Shown here: piece after piece, positions 32,990-44,200 of the stretch
How positions within the stretch are numbered: position 1 is the first letter of the stretch
Layout of the letters: each line of letters begins with the position of its first letter
From: Phellopilus nigrolimitatus
Lineage: Eukaryota > Basidiomycota > Agaricomycetes > Hymenochaetales > Hymenochaetaceae
Length of the DNA stretch: 64,000 bases
Direction of reading: 5' to 3'
NCBI GenBank assembly: GCA_021029095.1
Contig: JAJOHG010000140.1
Span: forward strand, 1-64,000
Translations under genes and position numbers: made by a program
The notes under the pieces: generated by a model
Databases searched by the model: none
What the model saw: only the letters and a program-made list of their open reading frames with translations
What the model was told of the DNA's origin: nothing

Positions 32990-33415
32990 CCATCATCATC
33001 ACCCTCAGCATTCTAACTCTGTCCGACTTGCGATGCGCCCTCAGCGCCGGTGCTTGCGGCGAAGCTCGTACCGAACGAGCTCGTGTCCAAGTCTGAACGA
33101 ACAAAGCGGAGCATAGTCGTGCCGAGGAGGAACGCGCGGAGATACTGTAGGTTCGAACATGCCACAAGTTGGGAGTGACAGGCGGGAGAACAGGCTGGGC
33201 GAAGGCGAAATAACGCGGGCCGGGTTGAGCTGAGCAGAATACACGCCGAGGCTGATGCGCTTCTCCTTCCCATGGGATTTGTCTTCGCAGTGAGGCGTGC
33301 TGTCTCCGCTGAGTTCAGATGTTCCAAGCTTGAGTCGCGCGCGCTGGGCATCGGCGCGCGCCAGAACCATTCGAGGTCCTTCTTGCGGAACTCCTTGCTG
33401 CTTATGGATGACGGG
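32990..33415 (-). pseudogene. ECL1-like zinc-finger fragment, copy 2
   Basis: Minus-strand EFRKKDLEW...SARDSS corresponds to CHKKDF...ERDSSS of copy 1, followed by the same ISLGVYSAQLNPAR and TTMLRFVRSDLDTSS blocks in shifted frames. The zinc-binding Cys of the YCS motif is disrupted. Confidence 0.45.
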
Positions 33416-33514
33416 TTCCTAGGTGGCGCCCTGCGGCGCAGAGCATCTGCGTCGACGCGTCCTCAGAGCAGACTGCTAGACAGCTAGGTGAACGAAAGAG
33501 GCGGGGAACATGTG

Positions 33515-34012
33515 TTCGGGCGCTGAAATATTTGTCAGTGTCGTCGTTCGCATTCAGTCACTTTCACAACGTACCTAATGCCGTCACCCTCCAGCTGTTT
33601 CCAGCATGTCCGTCCGCGAGTGCGAGGCGGCCTCGACCGATTTGCACGATGCGACGCGGTGCGGCTGAGTTGCTGTTCTTGCTGCTGCTGGTGGAATTAA
33701 CTTAAGTCGAGATCATTGGGCCTTCATAATCAAAGTTTTACAAAATAGCATATAACGAACATAGATAAAACAAAGGAAACTTACGGCGGATGATGGAGAC
33801 GAATGCGCAGAGACGAAAACGAAGAGAAATCGAAACGGAGCTTGAATCGACGAAACGTGAGGACGAACGGCTCACACCGGCGATCAAATGTAATGACGAA
33901 TGTCGTCACGTCAGCGTGCCAGCCCTCCGAAAGCAGCAGCAGTAGATAACGCAAGGTAAGCGCAGAATTATGTATATCTAATATGCAATATCTAATTTAC
34001 TTTTCAGGCTTT
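33515..34012. repeat. Bidirectional leader module, copy L5
   Basis: The most diverged full-length copy. The minus side has the intron-like CAACGTACCTAATGCC stretch, and its polyGln codons are reduced. The plus side has GCTCACACCGGCGATCAAAT, CGTCAGCGTGCCAG, an intron, and a pyrimidine-tract AG at about 34007. Right partner: eIF4G. Left partner: the ECL1-like fragment, the same left partner as L1. Confidence 0.55.
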
Positions 34013-34029
34013 TTCGTCAGCGCGGCTCA

Positions 34030-35070
34030 CTGTTGGTGGCCACGGCCACGACCATGACTCTACACACAGCTCCAGCCAAGGCGATCCCTGCACTAGTGAC
34101 GCATGCTCGATGGGCAGAAAAGGCGGCGAGGCTCGACATGGATGCGCCCGAGGTTGTCGACCGTAGGGTTCGCTCGCTGCTCAACAAGCGCACAATGGAG
34201 AAGCTCGAGCCATCAAACCAGATCAATAGGCAAACAAGAGCGAAATCGAGAAGGAGGGCGCACATTCATCCAGGTCATTCAGCTCGTGTTTCAGTAAGCA
34301 ACTCACGAGGCGGCATGGAGCGAGATGCGTACCCGCTTGTGCCGCAAGATGATGGAGCAGATCAGTCTGGACATCCAAGACGATAACATTCGCAACTCCG
34401 AAGGCAAGCCGATAACTGGCGGTCTCTTGCTCCGTAAGTACCTCAACCGCTGTCAAGAAGACTTTGAGGGCGGATGCAAACAGAAGGAGTCCACTCACGC
34501 TGCCACCGCGGAAAACGCGAATGAAGATCACTTAAGGTCGAAATCGAAAAGAAGAGAACAAGCAGTCGGGCGAGACACTGCAATTCTCGAAAGAGTATTA
34601 CGGTGTGTCAATTCTTTTTAAGTTTGTCCTTTTCTACTTGACTTACATTCCTAGCAGGATACGATTGAGTTGCAAGAGCGTAAGTGGAACACTTATATCG
34701 CCGTCGATGCCCCTACGACTATTACACAGATTTATGAAGCTGTTTATCCTTTCTTGACCATTTAAACACGGTGCTTAATTTTATAATGCAGGCTGCGAAG
34801 GAGAAGATTCAGCAGGAGAGCATTTCGCTCGCTCGGCTGGTGTGTCTCGCGGTCGCTTTCGCTGCAGCCTCATCGGGATAACAGGGGCTTGATGAGTGGG
34901 CTGTCGTGCCTGGCCTGTCTATACCGGCCAACAAAACCGGTGATCTGTCAGGCTTCGGAAAGATCGCGAAAAGCAAGGGCCTGCAACCACCACATGACCG
35001 GGTTAATGCCTGGTCTTCATCTTTGTCGACGTCATTCAGCCCTTTCAATTTGTGCTCGATTTGAAGAGCA
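34030..35070 (+). pseudogene. eIF4G (MIF4G region) pseudogene
   Basis: Plus-strand remnant of translation initiation factor eIF4G. Blocks are APEVVDRRVRSLLNK, TLIQVIQLVF (shifted frame), WSEMRTRLCRKMMEQIS, DNIRNSEGKPITGGLLL, YLNRCQEDFEGG, then after a gap DTIELQERKW, AAKEKIQQESIS, and DEWAVVPGLSIPANKTGDLS with FGKIAKSKG. These follow the order of the MIF4G domain and the linker after it. Much of the middle of the domain is deleted and frames shift. It is joined at its 5' end to leader L5. It is the right-hand limit of the mosaic. Confidence 0.8.
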
Positions 35071-38000
35071 CAGTATCCTCAGATGATCAGCGATCCTTGG
35101 ATGCATATGGACATCTATGTATACATGTAATGTCAACGAGGCAGTCTACTAATATCACTCACTTCTTTTCTTCACTGCTTGCAGCAAGTAACGAAGCCCA
35201 AGTTTTGGGAGCTATTTTGTTAGTACCCTAATTCTGAGATAAAGGAGTAGTACATCGAGCTTCGTACGGCGCCGCATACTTATTTAATACTCAACATATC
35301 TTCCATCTCGAAGATAGTGTCGCAGGAAACTCGCTACGAACATGACGTGTGCTTGTTATGTACCCAGAGGGCTAGGAAGTAGGTATGAATTTAAAACAAT
35401 TATTGATGCGCACTGACTGAATCCGCGACCAGTCTATTTCCGCTCTTCTATATTCACATGTGCTCTCAGCCCTACCGCTTTCTCGCAAGCATCCATCAAG
35501 TTCCAATTATATGGATCTACCCATCGGTCACCTAATGGACTTCCTATCGTGTATGTCCTTCCGTACGCGAAGGAAGCTCCGAGATGGCGCACAATTAGCA
35601 GTGACACCGATCTTTGATCACCAAGTGGGGCTATATTTCTTTTCTCGGACCCAGACATACGCAAATTACGCGGTCCAGACAAAAAGGGTCGTTCGAAGCG
35701 GCGGCGAACAGCCACAAGCCCCAACTGCATCGATGATTAGACTTCGCGAAGAATTTCATTCGCAACGAGACGGAAACTATAATTGACCTCCTTCGTCTTC
35801 GGCATTCACCGATTCACCGTGGCTGCCCTGAGATCATCATCTCTCTCTGCATACACAGGCCTATCATGAAGCTGCATTATTCAATATAACAGAATTCCGT
35901 ACAAAATGTTGTGAGTGTAAATGACTTTTAGTGACGCTTCGTCGATGTCGATGGTATGCGCTCGAAAGCGCACCCCATTTTCCTTTACAAAGTGTTCTAT
36001 CTCAAATACTTGCTACAGAGTCCAATGATCATTTAGCCGTCTATTGCCTGCGCGGGCCTCTCTGTCTCCGATCACATTCTCCATGTTTGACTACTGGTGG
36101 TTTCTGCTCTTGTTTTGTCTCCAAGGGTCGTACCATGAAGCTATCTCCGCACGTGCTCCTCAACTCCTCTCACGCACATACACATACTGTGGTTATTTTG
36201 GCTCTACTTTTGCGTTGGACCACTTTCTTGTTCTATCTTCTTCCAACGCCCCGCCTTTTATGTTTGGACTGGCTCGGAGTTAAAGGTATTTTGGAATCAA
36301 ATCCAGGCAAAAGATCACAACACCGGTTATTAATATACACCTAGGCTCATCGTATCGGTGCGCGATGATCTTTGTGCTTTTTCTGTGTTTTCTCTCAATA
36401 TATACGTACATTTGTCTTCGAGTTTGAGCTGTCACTTTCGTCTCAAAGTAGCAGAATGGAACGAAGTCGTGAGATCGCAACTCCATCGGAAGGAGAATTA
36501 GACTTCGCGAAGATCAGAATCTTTGTACTCATAAGCGGTGTCTATGAGCGATAATTCTGACAATTTATCGGTGTCGATCTCGGACGCTCGCGAATTCTTG
36601 AAAACTGCTCTCAATGCATTATATTTCCACATTGCTGCTTTCTCTGAACGAGACCTACTTGAGCTATCTTTCGAAGTTCATAGGGAGTGCGCCGGAAAAT
36701 AAATATACGATCCTCGGTTTAGAATCCAGGTGGCAAGTGGCCGCGTGAGCCAGAATCCTTGAGGTACAAATCAATCAAACCCATACATGTGTTTCTCACC
36801 CCTGTGTCGTAAACTGGTCTTGGAAACTCACTCCTCTTATCCTTATCTCAAGACTTTCAAGTGACTTTGTTTTCAGGTAGCGACTTTTTCAACTGACTAC
36901 GCGCATGATCTGACTAATCACATGACTCTGATGCAGGACAGCTCACGTGCGGACACTCGTTCGCTGCCATTCAACGGTAGTCTTATTATGTACAAGGTTC
37001 CGCGGGGTCGGCGGTCGGAAATCATTCAGGAGAGACGGCAGCCAACGATTCCAGACTTCGCGAAGATCGCGACTGATCGTGCGTTTTGCGCGGATTTTAG
37101 TTACGAGTTTTTTGACCGCCTCCGTGAGTGTCGTACGTTGACAGGTCAGTTAGGTTTGACTCGTGCATCCTTGCTTCATATTCGACTAGTCAGCGTCCTT
37201 TCTCGGAGAAGGTTTCTTCGTCTGATAGATATTTACTTTAATAACAAGTCCATAATCAACTTTTTTCTGGTGTCTCAAATAATCAACGCGTCTGGCGCAT
37301 ATCGTCCAAGGTTTCCGCCTAATGAATTAATTAGCATATCCAGGATAGAATATTTGAAAATATAATTATATCCGCACCCTTGAAGAGCACTGTGCCGCCC
37401 ATGACTCGCTATTACTCGCCCATCTTGCACCATCAACTCGAGGATGAAGGCTATTGGATGGCACTTTCGTACGCTCAAAGCCCCTCTCGGCATCTTTGGC
37501 CCATCACTGGGAAAAAAAATAAGCTCTTGGAGTACGCTTACATGCATTCAATCGTCGTATTTCTATTTCAAGCCGGCCTTGAAAATTAGGCGACGGGACT
37601 CACAATGCACCGCTCCATCGGCAACAGGATTAGACTTCGCGAAGATCATCTTCGATTGCACCTTTCACAGCGTTGGGTGCGGTACCTAGCGCGTGCTCGT
37701 AGAGCGTCTCTTTCATATCCGAAGCACGTTGGTGGGACTAAATACAGTTAAAACCACTTATGATAGTGGACATATGGTTGAAAAAGTCTTAGTGAGTAGG
37801 CACAACGTGCCTTTCCAAGCAATACAACTTTCTTTTGACCCTCGAACTTACTTGGATGTTTTTTCTGCTGTTCGCGAAGAAGATAACGGTGGAGCTGATG
37901 CGTCGTGCGCGGAAACCGGGCATCGTACGGCAGACGGCAATAGCAAAGATGAAAGCGACGTCGTCATTTCCAGATTCAGAGCACAAAAGTGAGCGGGCGG

Positions 38001-38640
38001 CGATAGCCTCCAAACGCACTCCTCTCGTGTTAAGCCACTAAGTGGTGGTTTACCTAAGTCGAAGGACCTCGCGAAGATGCGATGTGGAAACGATGGGCTG
38101 ACGGGATGTGGATGTCGCACCCGATCCAATCATAAACGAAAGGCCATCAAGTATTTTTCCACAGCAAGCATTTTTACATTTTTGTGCAAAACGTCGACTG
38201 CACTTTTAATGTAATAGATGGGACATTTTTTTTTGGTGTGCGTAGGACACGCATGCATTTCTCGGCGGCGGCGCACTTAGTCTCGGGAACGGAGGGCAGA
38301 TATAATCGTTAGACAAATATGTCAGCAATCAAACTATTCATTGGGGTGCTCCACAGCCGTTTGTGCCCTCTTTTTGCCTGTATTTCCCAAATCCAGACAA
38401 GAGAGGTGAAAGTAGGAGGTGAGTGCTGAATGCGTATATCGTTCACACGGGGCGGGCGTCGCCCCTGTCTCCCGAAAAGGGAATATTCGGCTAAGCTCGT
38501 CGGTGGCGCTGCAATACCGCTCCTTCGCTTTCTCTGTCATCATCGCCGACCTCCGCAGGCCCTGCCACTCTGAGAATAATCGAGATTTTCCGCCTTTTGT
38601 TTACCCCGCTACCGACGTGATGAATATCCGCTGCCGTGAC
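35071..38640. other. Gene-poor AT-richer region with repeated TTCGCGAA motif
   Basis: No supportable gene over about 3.5 kb. Open frames here are short and show no recognised domain. A motif close to ATTAGACTTCGCGAAGATC occurs at about 35737, 36498, 37054 and 37630, and a degenerate copy at 38065. Similar CCATCGG-type sequence precedes three of them. The spacing is 430-760 bases, so any tandem structure is heavily diverged. Confidence 0.5.
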
Positions 38641-38649
38641 CGAATTTTG

Positions 38650-38655
38650 TATAAA
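38650..38655 (+). promoter_or_regulatory. TATA box of the HAD phosphatase gene
   Basis: TATAAA 138 bases before the start codon, followed by a pyrimidine-rich leader with ACAATG at the start. The spacing fits a transcription start near 38680. Confidence 0.5.
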
Positions 38656-38787
38656 GGAGCGCTGCTATTGCCTCTGGAACTGCATCACAACTCTCACCTC
38701 TTGCATCCGCACCAAGTCGTCTAACGACCGTCTACTATCCACACCGACTCTTGCTCCTTTAACATCGACGACACTATCTCAGTCACA

Positions 38788-39953
38788 ATGATGTCCTCTA
38801 CCTTCCTCGCCGATGCCGTCCTCTTCGACATGGTGGGTAACCTGGCTTGTTTGTGCTTGCGCCCTGTTTCTGACTTGTCTCACAGGATGGAACACTCACC
38901 GACTCTATCGCTGCCGTCGAGGCCGCCTGGGGAAAGGTCGCCATAGACCTCGGACTCGACCCAGCCTATGTCATCGCCGAAACCCACGGCAAGCGTGCCG
39001 TCGACAATCTTGCTCACTTTCGCCCCGATATCAAGGAGCATGAGATGGATGCCGAAGTCTCCAACTTCGAGCAGACCATCCTCGACTTCGCCGACTCCTT
39101 CAAGAAGAAGCAGGAGCGCTCCCGCCGCGACTCTGACGCTGGTTCTCTTGCCAGCTCTGGCTCGTCGTCGGCCAGTCTATCTGCTCTTTCCGGATCGTCG
39201 ACACCCGGCCTCAGTGCTTCCTCGCGCGCATCGTCCGGTTTCTCCTCCCGCTCCAACTCCCTGTCCACCCCGAGCCACTCGTCTTTCGGCGCAAATAGCG
39301 ACAACGCTCGCCGCCCGTCGTTCGCAACACGTCTCAACAACATGCTCGCGATGTCGACCCTTCACGAGGACAACGACGTTGTCGTGTTCGACGACGATGA
39401 GAAAAAGACAGAGAACGATATTGATGCTGCATGGGAAACCGAAGCGGATGGTGTCGACCGCTCTATTCACATCCTGCCGGGTGTGAAGGACATGATCGAG
39501 TGCATCCCAGCAGGTCGCTATGCCGTTGCTACGAGCGGCGCGAAAACATACGGTATGTTATTATCTTATTTGTGCCTTTATCACAGCAGTCTGACTCGCT
39601 TTTGCTCAGCCTACGGTGCCATGACGCGCGTAGGCATTACGCCGCCTCCGGTCACCATCACAGCCGACGACAAGCGCCTTAAAGCCGGCAAGCCCGCACC
39701 CGACCCATTCCTGCTCGCCGCAGCGTGCCTCGGCTTCGATGCGAAGCGCTGCGTTATCTTCGAGGACTCGCCCTCGGGCATCCGTGCGGGTGTTGCCAGC
39801 GGCGCGACCGTCATCGCTGTCTGCACGAGCCACGAGCGCAGCAAAATCAGCAACTGCGGTGCGCACTTCATTGTTGACGACATGCGCAATGTCAAGTGCA
39901 CCGTAGTCGGCGAGGGCAAAGACATGCGCCTTGCTTTCACTGTCGAGCAATGA
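38788..39953 (+). CDS. HAD-family sugar/glycerol phosphatase with Ser-rich insertion
   Basis: A 351-residue protein in three exons (38788-38832, 38886-39552, 39610-39953) with GT...AG introns of 53 and 57 nt. HAD motifs are complete: FDMDGTLTDS (split by intron 1, nucleophile Asp and DGT), VATSGAK (motif II), the Lys of KAGKPAPDPF (III) and VIFEDSPSGIRAG (IV). This layout matches the GPP/DOG branch, cytosolic phosphatases acting on glycerol-3-phosphate or 2-deoxyglucose-6-phosphate. The exact substrate cannot be told. It is about 100 residues longer than usual because of a Ser-rich stretch (about 98-160) and an acidic stretch (176-205) inserted before ILPGV. Intron 2 is a multiple of three without an in-frame stop, so its retention would add 19 residues. 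Of two adjacent ATGs, the first is chosen. Confidence 0.9.
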
Positions 39954-41290
39954 GTGGATGGTCTGCGAGTGTCATAGCTCGTGCTGCTTAGTTAATGTTT
40001 CGATTTTCTTGCGAATTGTTTAATCTTGTAAACTTGTATGTTTCCTTCCATGTACGCCCTACCATTCCATTCTGCATTAAATGTTGTACGAATATCACTC
40101 GTCTTGCCAATTCTTACCAATTGCATTCTGTCTAACCATACCATGCAACGTGCAAGCAAATTGCATTGGCGACCGAAAAAGTGCTTCGATCGTCCTCGGT
40201 TGCAAATTAACAAATTAATTACGGCTAATCTCCAGAGGCTTCGATCGACACGATTACCGTTCTGGTCACGCAAAATATCCCGAGGCACGTCTGCAAGGAA
40301 GACCGAGGGGTTGCATAAATGCCATTCTCGGGAGGACGCTGCGGGAAGACTCACAAGTATCTCGTCGTGGTTCTTAAAGCCGCAACCTCGAGGCCTTCGG
40401 TGAGATTTGAAGTACCGGATTTCTGAGTTGGTTTGTGGCCGATAGCAGGGGGATTTAGTCCGTATCTATGGAAGAGAGGTACGTGCCAAGTGACTTGACG
40501 TATGCATCTAGGCTCGTACGGCTAACGCACATTGTGCGCTGAAGGGAACAATCTCGCATTCGAATTAGAGGAGGCTTGCTTCGTGTCGTCTACGGAAATG
40601 TAAAACCTGAAGCGAGTTTACCCTTATCGAGGACAGGGCGCTAGAGCCCTCCGCCGTGCACGGGGTCGACGTGTTGGCCGTTTGAAATGTGCAAGCTATT
40701 ATAAAAGACATGGTCTAGAACGATATCGATGATTGACAAGTGGATTATCCTGCCGTTTCTTGACCCGGTAGCAAATCGAGTAATTGGCGAGAGTATAGCT
40801 TGCGGCGTCCGTTTGCCCGCACATCCTTGTCCAACGGGCAGATTTCAGAGCAAAGCCGCCGCACTGTAAGAGCAGCCTGAGAACCTGCATAGATGCTCGT
40901 CCAGCAAAAACCGCCTCTGGAAGCCTAGAGGAGGTACGGAGGGGACCGAACAGGACTTCGGGAGCACGGCTGAGTAGCTTCGTGACGTAATCGGAGTTTC
41001 CATTCTAGGGAGGTTGACGCGGTCGTCGCCATCGGACGCGGACGACGTGGACGCTGCGGGCCTTGCCAAATCATTGCGCATTATCTTCTCATCGTCCACG
41101 CGTTTTCTTCTGTCTTACAATTGCCTTGAAAATTCAAAAGGGACGTAAGCTCTCGGAGCCGGTCAGTCCCGAAGGAAATCACGCTTGGGACGGACGTCGA
41201 GCTCCTGTGCCTGCTGCGGAACGTCAGCGCGGGTACACCGTGTCTGCTGCCACTGCGCGTCTACAAACCCTCCTGACATCGAAGACGACG
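39954..41290. other. Intergenic, no clear gene
   Basis: Holds the 3' region of the phosphatase gene and the 5' region of VPS10. A minus-strand open frame at 40845-41099 (84 codons, Ser-rich) is divergent from VPS10 but shows no recognised feature. I do not call it a gene. Confidence 0.35.
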
Positions 41291-44200
41291 ATGCCGCCGC
41301 GACTTTGTATGAGGACGGCGCTCGCCACTTCCCTGTTTGCATTGCTGCTGAGCTTGACTCTCAGTTTGGTTCCGGTCGCTGAAGCTCAGAGCCCTGAGGT
41401 CGCGTACAACACCTTCCACAACTTTCCAACACGCCTATTTTTCTTCAACGATGCAACTGTACGTTTCCGAGCGCATTTCTCGTTTTTGTTTGCCTGACGT
41501 CTTTGTAGAGTGCGATCTACTTCGACTCGTCCGAAGGAGTTGTGCATGTATCGCAAGATGAGGGAAAGTCTTGGGAGACTTCGGATATTCCTGCTGGCGA
41601 GGCCATGATGGTTATAGAGCATCCATTTGACAATCACTATGTGCGTATATACTCTTCATAGATTTGCTATTTGCTGACGTGTCGTAGGCATTCGTGTTGA
41701 CGAAGCACACAAAACACTACCGGACGTCTGACAGGGGCAAGACCTGGCAGTCGTTTGAGATGCCTGTGCCGCCTTCCTACGTCCCCTTCCCGCTCTCGTT
41801 CCATTCGGATCCGAGCACCTATGGACATATATTATATCAAGGAACAAAGTGCGTCAAGTCAACGTTCGGTTGGGGCTCGGTTTGCCACGACGAGGTACGT
41901 AGCTGCTCGCCTGCGATTTGCCTCCGAACTCAAGCAATTGCAGACGTACTACACCAAAGACGCGTTCTCCTCAACACCAGATCTCCTTCTCTCAGAGACT
42001 TCGCGTTGCCAATTCGCTCATTCTTCGAAGGACTTCAAGCATGAAGCACATCATGACCTTATATACTGCGTCGCCTTCGACACCACCTCCAATACAGGCG
42101 CCCACTGCGCTTTCTTCCTCACGCCTTTACGCGTCGACCGATTTCTTCAAATCAGATACACGCACCATTGACTTGGGAATCGGAAAGAATGCGCGCGGCG
42201 TTCTCGCGCTCGCTGTCGTTTCCAAGTTCGCCGTCGTGGCGCTGAAGGACCTGGCAGGAAACGGGGACATGCTGCTGTACGTGAGCGTAGATGCGCAGAA
42301 TTGGGCGCGGGCACAGTTCCCACACCAGTCAAGCGCACAGCTCCGGGAGAATGCGTATACAGTCGTCGAGGGCACGACTCACTCCCTCGGGGTCGATGTC
42401 CTGCTCCACGCGCAGGCGACGCTTGGGACGCTCTTTGTAAGCAACTCGAACGGCACGTTCTTTGTCGAGAGCTTGAAAGACACGAACCGTAATGATCTCG
42501 GCTTCGTCGACTTTGAAAATATCTACGGCGTGGAGGGCGTCGGGCTCGCGAATATAGTCGCAAACGCGCAGGACGTGGAGGGCCGCGGTGCGCCGAAGCA
42601 ACTTGCGCAGTCGCATTACGTTTGATGACGGTTCGTCTTGGGCTCGACTCACTCCTCCTGGGCAGGACGCATCGGGCTCGAACATTGGATGTGACCCCAA
42701 CGACGCCGAAGCCTGCTCGCTCCACCTACACAGTGTCACCTCTCCACACAACTTCGGGCGTATATTCAGCTCGCCTGCACCGGGGCTCGTGCTCGCTGTG
42801 GGCTCCGTCGGGCCCTACCTCAAAACGTACGAGGAGTGCGATACCTTCCTGAGCACGGACGCCGGACTTCATTGGACGATGGTTAGCAAGGATGCTAACA
42901 AGTACGAATTCGGAGATCAGGGCAGTATAATGGTGCTCGTGAATGACGAGGACGGCGTCGACGAGGTGCGCTACTCTAGTGATCTAGGACGGACATGGTA
43001 CGTATTCTTCCATCCCACCACCTAGACTAAGCCCACTGAATCCGTTTTCAGGAAGTCTCTCAAGCTCCAGTACCGAATTCGCGCCCGCGCGCTGACGACC
43101 GTGCCAGATTCGACGTCGCAGAAGTTCATGCTCGTCGCCCAGCTCGCGCGCAAGGATCAGACGGGTTCGGGCCGCTTTGTCGTCATCTTCCTCGACTTCG
43201 CGAGCACACGTTCCCGGCAGTGCACGGACAACGACTTCGAGAAGTGGTACGCGCGCAGTGGGGACAAGCACGAGTGCATTATGGGGCATAAGCAGTGGTA
43301 CCGCCGACGCAAGCCCGATGCGGACTGCTACGTGGGGCACAAGTTCGACGACCCGGTCGAGCACGAGGAGAATTGCCCGTGCACGAACGAGGACTACGAG
43401 TGGTAAGCCGCTAGCCTCTCTTTCTCGTTATTCTGCGTTCTAAGCTGAGCATTCCGGTCTCTAGCGACTATAACTTCATCCGCAACGGCGATCAGTGCTT
43501 GCCCGCAGGGCCAGAGCCCATTCCTGCCGACGTTTGTCGCGATGCATCGGGTACATACATGGGCTCGTCAGGCTACCGTCTCATCCCGGGAAACACCTGC
43601 GACAAGTCGCGTGGCATTGTCAAAGACTGCTAAGGTGCAGAAGGACTGCTCCCTCGCGCAGCCAGAAGAAGGCGAAGTTACACATCAGACATTTGAGTTT
43701 GCGTCGGAGATCGTGCAATACGCATATTTCAAAGAGTCGACAACGATTCTGGTCCGCTTGCACGACGGCACCGTCTGGCAATCGAGCAACGAGGGATACA
43801 CGTGGATACAGCTCTTCCCTAATGAACGCTTCATCGTCTTCTACCTCCACTCCTACTCAAACGACCGCGCCTACATCCTGACTAGCTCGCAGAAGTACTA
43901 CTACACGACCGATGTTGGGCGGAGCTGGAACCCGCTTTACGCACCCCTCTTACCGAATACCTTCGGCGCGGTCATTATGCACTTCCATCCGATATCGGAC
44001 TATCTCATCTGGACTGGGAACGCCGATTGCGAGGGCAGCGCCGAGAAGTGTCGCGCGGAGGCACGATATAGCACGGACAACGGGCGCAACTGGCGGTTCG
44101 TCGAGGAGTACGTGCGCAATTGCGCGTGGGCGCGCGACGCGGAGCTCAAGATAGACGCAACGCAGATCATATGCGAGTCGTACAAGGAGAAGAAGGGCAA

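Noticed and set aside
42100..43625. Programmed +1 frameshifting in VPS10
   Set aside because: The three sites share no slippery codon or stop context, and similar insertions occur in two unrelated genes.
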